From positions 1,612,001 through 1,676,000 of the forward strand of contig NZ_CP068437.1 of the NCBI RefSeq assembly GCF_016757755.1: DNA of 64,000 nucleotides, read 5' to 3'. Shown here in pieces: positions 61,330 through 64,000 of this stretch. The notes under the pieces were generated by a model. The model saw only the letters and a program-made list of their open reading frames with translations. It was not told the origin of the DNA and made no database searches. Numbering within the stretch: position 1 is the stretch's first letter; each line of letters begins with the position of its first letter. Source of the stretch: Shewanella sp. KX20019 (GTDB lineage Bacteria > Pseudomonadota > Gammaproteobacteria > Enterobacterales > Shewanellaceae). Position numbers and translations under genes: made by a program.

Positions 61330-61523
61330 GCCTGTTAAAGCCTATTTAAAACGAGTTAGTTGACCCCATTAGAGCCTGTTCCATCTTTAAACTGCTATTT
61401 TGTCATCTCCATTAGAGCAACACCAACCTTGATTATGCATGCATATTTACACCCTAGCGCTATAGACAAATCCTCAGCGCCGATGCAGACTTAATCTATA
61501 AGATTTTCTCTAAGGACCTTGGT

Positions 61524-62138
61524 GTGTTAGAGCCCACTCACACAATTGAACAACCTATAGATGCAGACCCTGATCGAGCACTAATGTTGCAATATGCAGG
61601 CGGCAATACGCGTGCCTTTGAATTGCTCTATAACAAACACAAAGCGCCGTTATATCGCTATTTTGTGCGACAAATTTATGACAACCAGCTTGCTGAAGAC
61701 CTTTACCAAGAAACCTGGAGCCGAGTTATTAAAGCGGCCTCAGCCTATGAGGCTAAAGCTAAATTTACCACCTGGTTATATCGAATTGCGCATAACCTAA
61801 TCATTGATCATGTCAGAGCCAAAAAGCCTGAGAGTAGCTTTAGTGAAGTCTATGAGCCTGAACAACAACCCGACGCAATGGTGGCCAGTGCAAGCGAAAC
61901 ACCAGAACAACAGCTGCAAATACAGAATAAAGCTCTGCTGCTAAAAAACTGCGTGCAAGAATTGCCTCAGGTGCAGAAAGAAGCATTTCTACTCAACATT
62001 GAGATGGGTTTTACTGCAGCCACTATTGCTGATATTGCTGGCGCTACGCTTGAAGCCACTAAGAGTCGCCTCCGTTATGCGCAAAAAGGGCTGAAAACCT
62101 GTGTCGATTTAAAGTGGCAGGAGGTGGAGTATGATTAA
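61524..62138 (+). CDS. ECF-type RNA polymerase sigma factor
   Basis: A 204-residue alternative sigma factor. It begins with GTG at 61524, with AAGGA seven bases upstream. Region 2 is at ~22-92 (LYNKHKAPLYRYFVRQ, LAEDLYQETWSRVIKA, FTTWLYRIAHNLIIDHVR), region 4 at ~135-190 with the HTH TAATIADIAGATLEATKSRL. It overlaps the next gene by 8 bp, the usual sign of a sigma/anti-sigma pair. The target regulon is unknown. Confidence 0.93.
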   Translation: MLEPTHTIEQPIDADPDRALMLQYAGGNTRAFELLYNKHKAPLYRYFVRQIYDNQLAEDLYQETWSRVIKAASAYEAKAKFTTWLYRIAHNLIIDHVRAKKPESSFSEVYEPEQQPDAMVASASETPEQQLQIQNKALLLKNCVQELPQVQKEAFLLNIEMGFTAATIADIAGATLEATKSRLRYAQKGLKTCVDLKWQEVEYD

Positions 62139-62760
62139 AGATAGTGATGAGATTATTCGTAAAGAGGTGCACGCTCTTTATCAACATATAGAGCAAGAGC
62201 AGCCCCCTCAAGCACTTGATCAAAAGATCTTAAACTTGGCAGCTGCAAACGCAAAACCTAAATTGCAAAGCCAATCGTTTTGGCGCAAGCATCGCTGGCC
62301 TTTATCATCAGCCGCTTCAGTGCTAATGGTGGTCACGCTATTTGTCATTAACCCACAAATAGAGACGGGGAATTTGAGTGATGAAGCAATGCCAACATTA
62401 ATGATGACCCCGCAAGATAGTCCCGCTCCGGCAATGATGAGAATGGCATCTCCGGAGGTATCGGATATTGAAATGTCTGCTGATAATTCGACTGCAAGCA
62501 GCAGCGAAGCACCGTTATTACTGCCATCGAATGGTTTTAGTGATAATACAAATTCTGCAGCAGATGAGGCTGCAAACCAAGAGCTAATCTCGCGTCTCGA
62601 TAAGGTATCTGAGCTTATTAATCGAAAAGATTATGGCGAGGCTGAACACATTTTACTGCAGATAGAAAATGACTATCGCTCAATATTGGTGACAGAATCC
62701 CAATTGAGTCAACGCTTTAGTGAATTAGAGACACAGCTAAAAAAGAGTCTAGAAAACTAG
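62131..62760 (+). CDS. Putative membrane anti-sigma factor
   Basis: A 209-residue protein with a cytoplasmic N-terminus (~1-50), one membrane helix (~56-72, LSSAASVLMVVTLFVI), a Ser/Met/Pro-rich periplasmic linker (~75-145) and a helical C-terminal region (~150-209, ISRLDKVSELINRKDYGEAE). It lacks cysteines, so it has no zinc anti-sigma (HxxxCxxC) motif, and I do not recognise the family. Overlap with the sigma gene and the topology suggest it controls that sigma factor. The final stop is followed by a bidirectional terminator. Confidence 0.65.
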   Translation: MIKDSDEIIRKEVHALYQHIEQEQPPQALDQKILNLAAANAKPKLQSQSFWRKHRWPLSSAASVLMVVTLFVINPQIETGNLSDEAMPTLMMTPQDSPAPAMMRMASPEVSDIEMSADNSTASSSEAPLLLPSNGFSDNTNSAADEAANQELISRLDKVSELINRKDYGEAEHILLQIENDYRSILVTESQLSQRFSELETQLKKSLEN

Positions 62761-62770
62761 AATATGAGTG

Positions 62771-62805
62771 AAAATAATGCCTGTTTATATAACAGGCATT
62801 ATTTT
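62771..62805. terminator. Bidirectional terminator between anti-sigma and membrane-protein genes
   Basis: AAAATAATGCCTGTT / AACAGGCATTATTTT arms around a TATAT loop. It covers the last bases of the convergent gene on the reverse strand. Confidence 0.88.
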
Positions 62806-63217
62806 AGCCATTAAACCAATCCCAAATGCCTAGCGAGCTGTTTTCGAACAGGTCGATCCCCAGAGCGGATTTAAGTAAGTAAAGTAATATTAGTCCAAAG
62901 ACAATTGAGATAACAATAAATGATACTACTGAAACAATAAATATCAGTATCGATAGCTGCTTCTCTTTTCTGTTTAAGGCTCGTTTGTTTCTTCCTAATA
63001 GAAACACGTAGAAAAAGCGCCAACCTATAAAGGGAAAATAAAAGGTGCCGCGAGTATCGATAAAGTGGCGCTGCCACTGGTGATCCATAAGGGCATGTCT
63101 GAAATAGACCAGCTGTATTTCACTGTAGCTATCAGCATGTCGACCTGGCATATTCAGTAATGCCTTATTAACGCGTGGGTCGTCCCTTAATGAAGGCCGC
63201 TTATAATTGGAGATCAC
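62804..63217 (-). CDS. Hypothetical membrane protein
   Basis: A 137-residue protein that begins with GTG at 63217 with AAGGGG upstream. It has a basic N-terminal cytoplasmic part (~1-55), a hydrophobic segment (~60-73, FYFPFIGWRFFYVFLL), and a long membrane helix (~88-112, LSILIFIVSVVSFIVISIVFG). I do not recognise a domain. It is convergent with the anti-sigma gene and divergent from the tricorn-like gene. A truncated 68-residue frame on the same strand in another frame is a shadow. Confidence 0.68.
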   Translation of the reverse strand: MISNYKRPSLRDDPRVNKALLNMPGRHADSYSEIQLVYFRHALMDHQWQRHFIDTRGTFYFPFIGWRFFYVFLLGRNKRALNRKEKQLSILIFIVSVVSFIVISIVFGLILLYLLKSALGIDLFENSSLGIWDWFNG

Positions 63218-63432
63218 TTTACCCCTTTGAATAGCTGATGATTAACGCCATATAGTAAGTTGATTAAGCGTAGTTGAAAGAAGCCGAATCCAAAAGTATC
63301 CCACATATCAGTGAAACACATTTGCTAATAATTCTTTGTGACTATTTTGCTGAAGCGTAGCTGAAAGTTTGCTATTTTGATTGGCTTGCACTGTTTTCAT
63401 TTAATAAAAATAACAATAGGATGGCCTCATCG

Positions 63433-64000
63433 ATGAAACTTCGTCACTCACTTGCCTGTTGCATGTTAGCCCTTGGCACTATCAGTACAATTCCTACGTT
63501 TGCCTCTGATTCTACAGATAAAGCTGGGTACTTTCGCTCGCCTGCATTAAATCAGCAAACCATAGTGTTTACTGCAGAGGGGGATCTGTGGACTAAAGAT
63601 CTTGCAGAGTCAAAGGCGAGGCGCTTAACCAGTTTACCTGCTGAAGAGTTAGGCGCGACAATTTCACCCGATGGCAAGTCTGTTGCGTATGTTGCTAACT
63701 ATGAAGGTTCATCTGAAGTCTACGTGATTAATATTGATGGCGGACAAGCAAAGCGAGTGAGTTTTGAAAATTCTCGAGTCAGAGTGCAAAGCTGGACTAG
63801 CGACGGGAAAGTGCTTTACGCCACTGATAACGCGTTTGGCCCGGCTAATTACTGGGTCTTGCGTACAGTTGATCCAACGAGCCTCGTGACCACAGATTTA
63901 CCACTAGCGGATGCAATAGAGGGGGTCATTGATGAGCAAAATGAGTATGTGTATTTCACCCGTTTTGGCCTGCAAACCACAGGCGACAATGCCAAAGTTT
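63433..64000 (+). CDS. Tricorn-like protease, N-terminal part (runs off right edge)
   Basis: The gene stays open from the ATG at 63433 to the window end, about 189 codons. Residues 1-23 are a signal peptide (KLRHSLACCMLALGTIS, ending PTFAS). The mature start shows beta-propeller repeats of the tricorn N-terminus (YFRSPALNQQTIVFTAEGDL, LPAEELGATISPDGKSVAY, GGQAKRVSF). Secreted tricorn homologues have the propeller first and a PDZ and serine-protease core at the C-terminus, which is outside this window. An in-frame ATG at 63421 lacks room for a ribosome-binding site. Confidence 0.86.
   Translation, partial: MKLRHSLACCMLALGTISTIPTFASDSTDKAGYFRSPALNQQTIVFTAEGDLWTKDLAESKARRLTSLPAEELGATISPDGKSVAYVANYEGSSEVYVINIDGGQAKRVSFENSRVRVQSWTSDGKVLYATDNAFGPANYWVLRTVDPTSLVTTDLPLADAIEGVIDEQNEYVYFTRFGLQTTGDNAKV

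Noticed and set aside
61435..61446. TATGCATGCATA palindrome upstream of the sigma factor gene
   Set aside because: A short AT-rich palindrome is likely by chance, with no second copy or known operator match.

Overview
This window is the chromosome of a gammaproteobacterium, most probably a marine Shewanella or a close relative. The reasons are the gene order rlmD-relA-mazG-pyrG-eno-ftsB-ispD-ispF-truD-surE-pcm-nlpD-rpoS with mutS and recA beside it, a barA homologue facing rlmD, csrA followed by Ser(GCU) and Arg(ACG) tRNA genes, and a Na+-pump oxaloacetate decarboxylase. The AT-leaning intergenic DNA and the sulfatase, RTX and sodium-coupled proteins also suit a marine organism. I cannot name the species from the sequence alone.

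1-7.8 kb: the 5' part of recN under two LexA boxes, an AEC-family transporter, an inverted-repeat element resembling a MITE, a LysR regulator, a DUF416 gene overlapping the hybrid kinase gene barA, and divergently rlmD. 7.9-20.3 kb: a dense block of co-directional housekeeping genes: stringent response (relA, mazG), CTP synthesis and glycolysis (pyrG, eno), division (ftsB), isoprenoid precursors (ispD, ispF), RNA modification and stationary phase (truD, surE, pcm, nlpD, rpoS). mutS converges on rpoS over a shared terminator. 23-29.3 kb: recA with a LexA box inside its promoter spacer, alaS, csrA, and an array of eight tRNA genes (Ser, six identical Arg, Ser). There is no recX between recA and alaS and no aspartokinase gene between alaS and csrA, although both are common at these places in relatives.

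29.7-49.9 kb is more accessory: a secreted formylglycine-type sulfatase; a six-gene MoxR/DUF58/VWA (Bat-type) operon; the sodium pump oadGAB; and a type I secretion cassette (ABC transporter, HlyD-type adaptor) directly upstream of a 1771-residue protein made almost wholly of RTX calcium-binding repeats. 49.9-64 kb: a small membrane protein, a dicarboxylate/amino acid:cation symporter, an M16 metallopeptidase lipoprotein, gshA, two small lipoproteins (one a transglycosylase-like protein), a chemoreceptor converging with a diguanylate cyclase, purE, an ECF sigma factor with a likely membrane anti-sigma partner, a membrane protein, and the start of a tricorn-like protease.

Most of the window is core genome. 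No complete, clearly novel multi-gene system is visible. The strongest unusual items are the RTX protein and its cassette, the inverted-repeat element at 1661-1924, the missing recX/lysC with a small coding-like remnant in the gap, the duplicated tRNA array, and a sigma/anti-sigma pair whose partner lacks cysteines.
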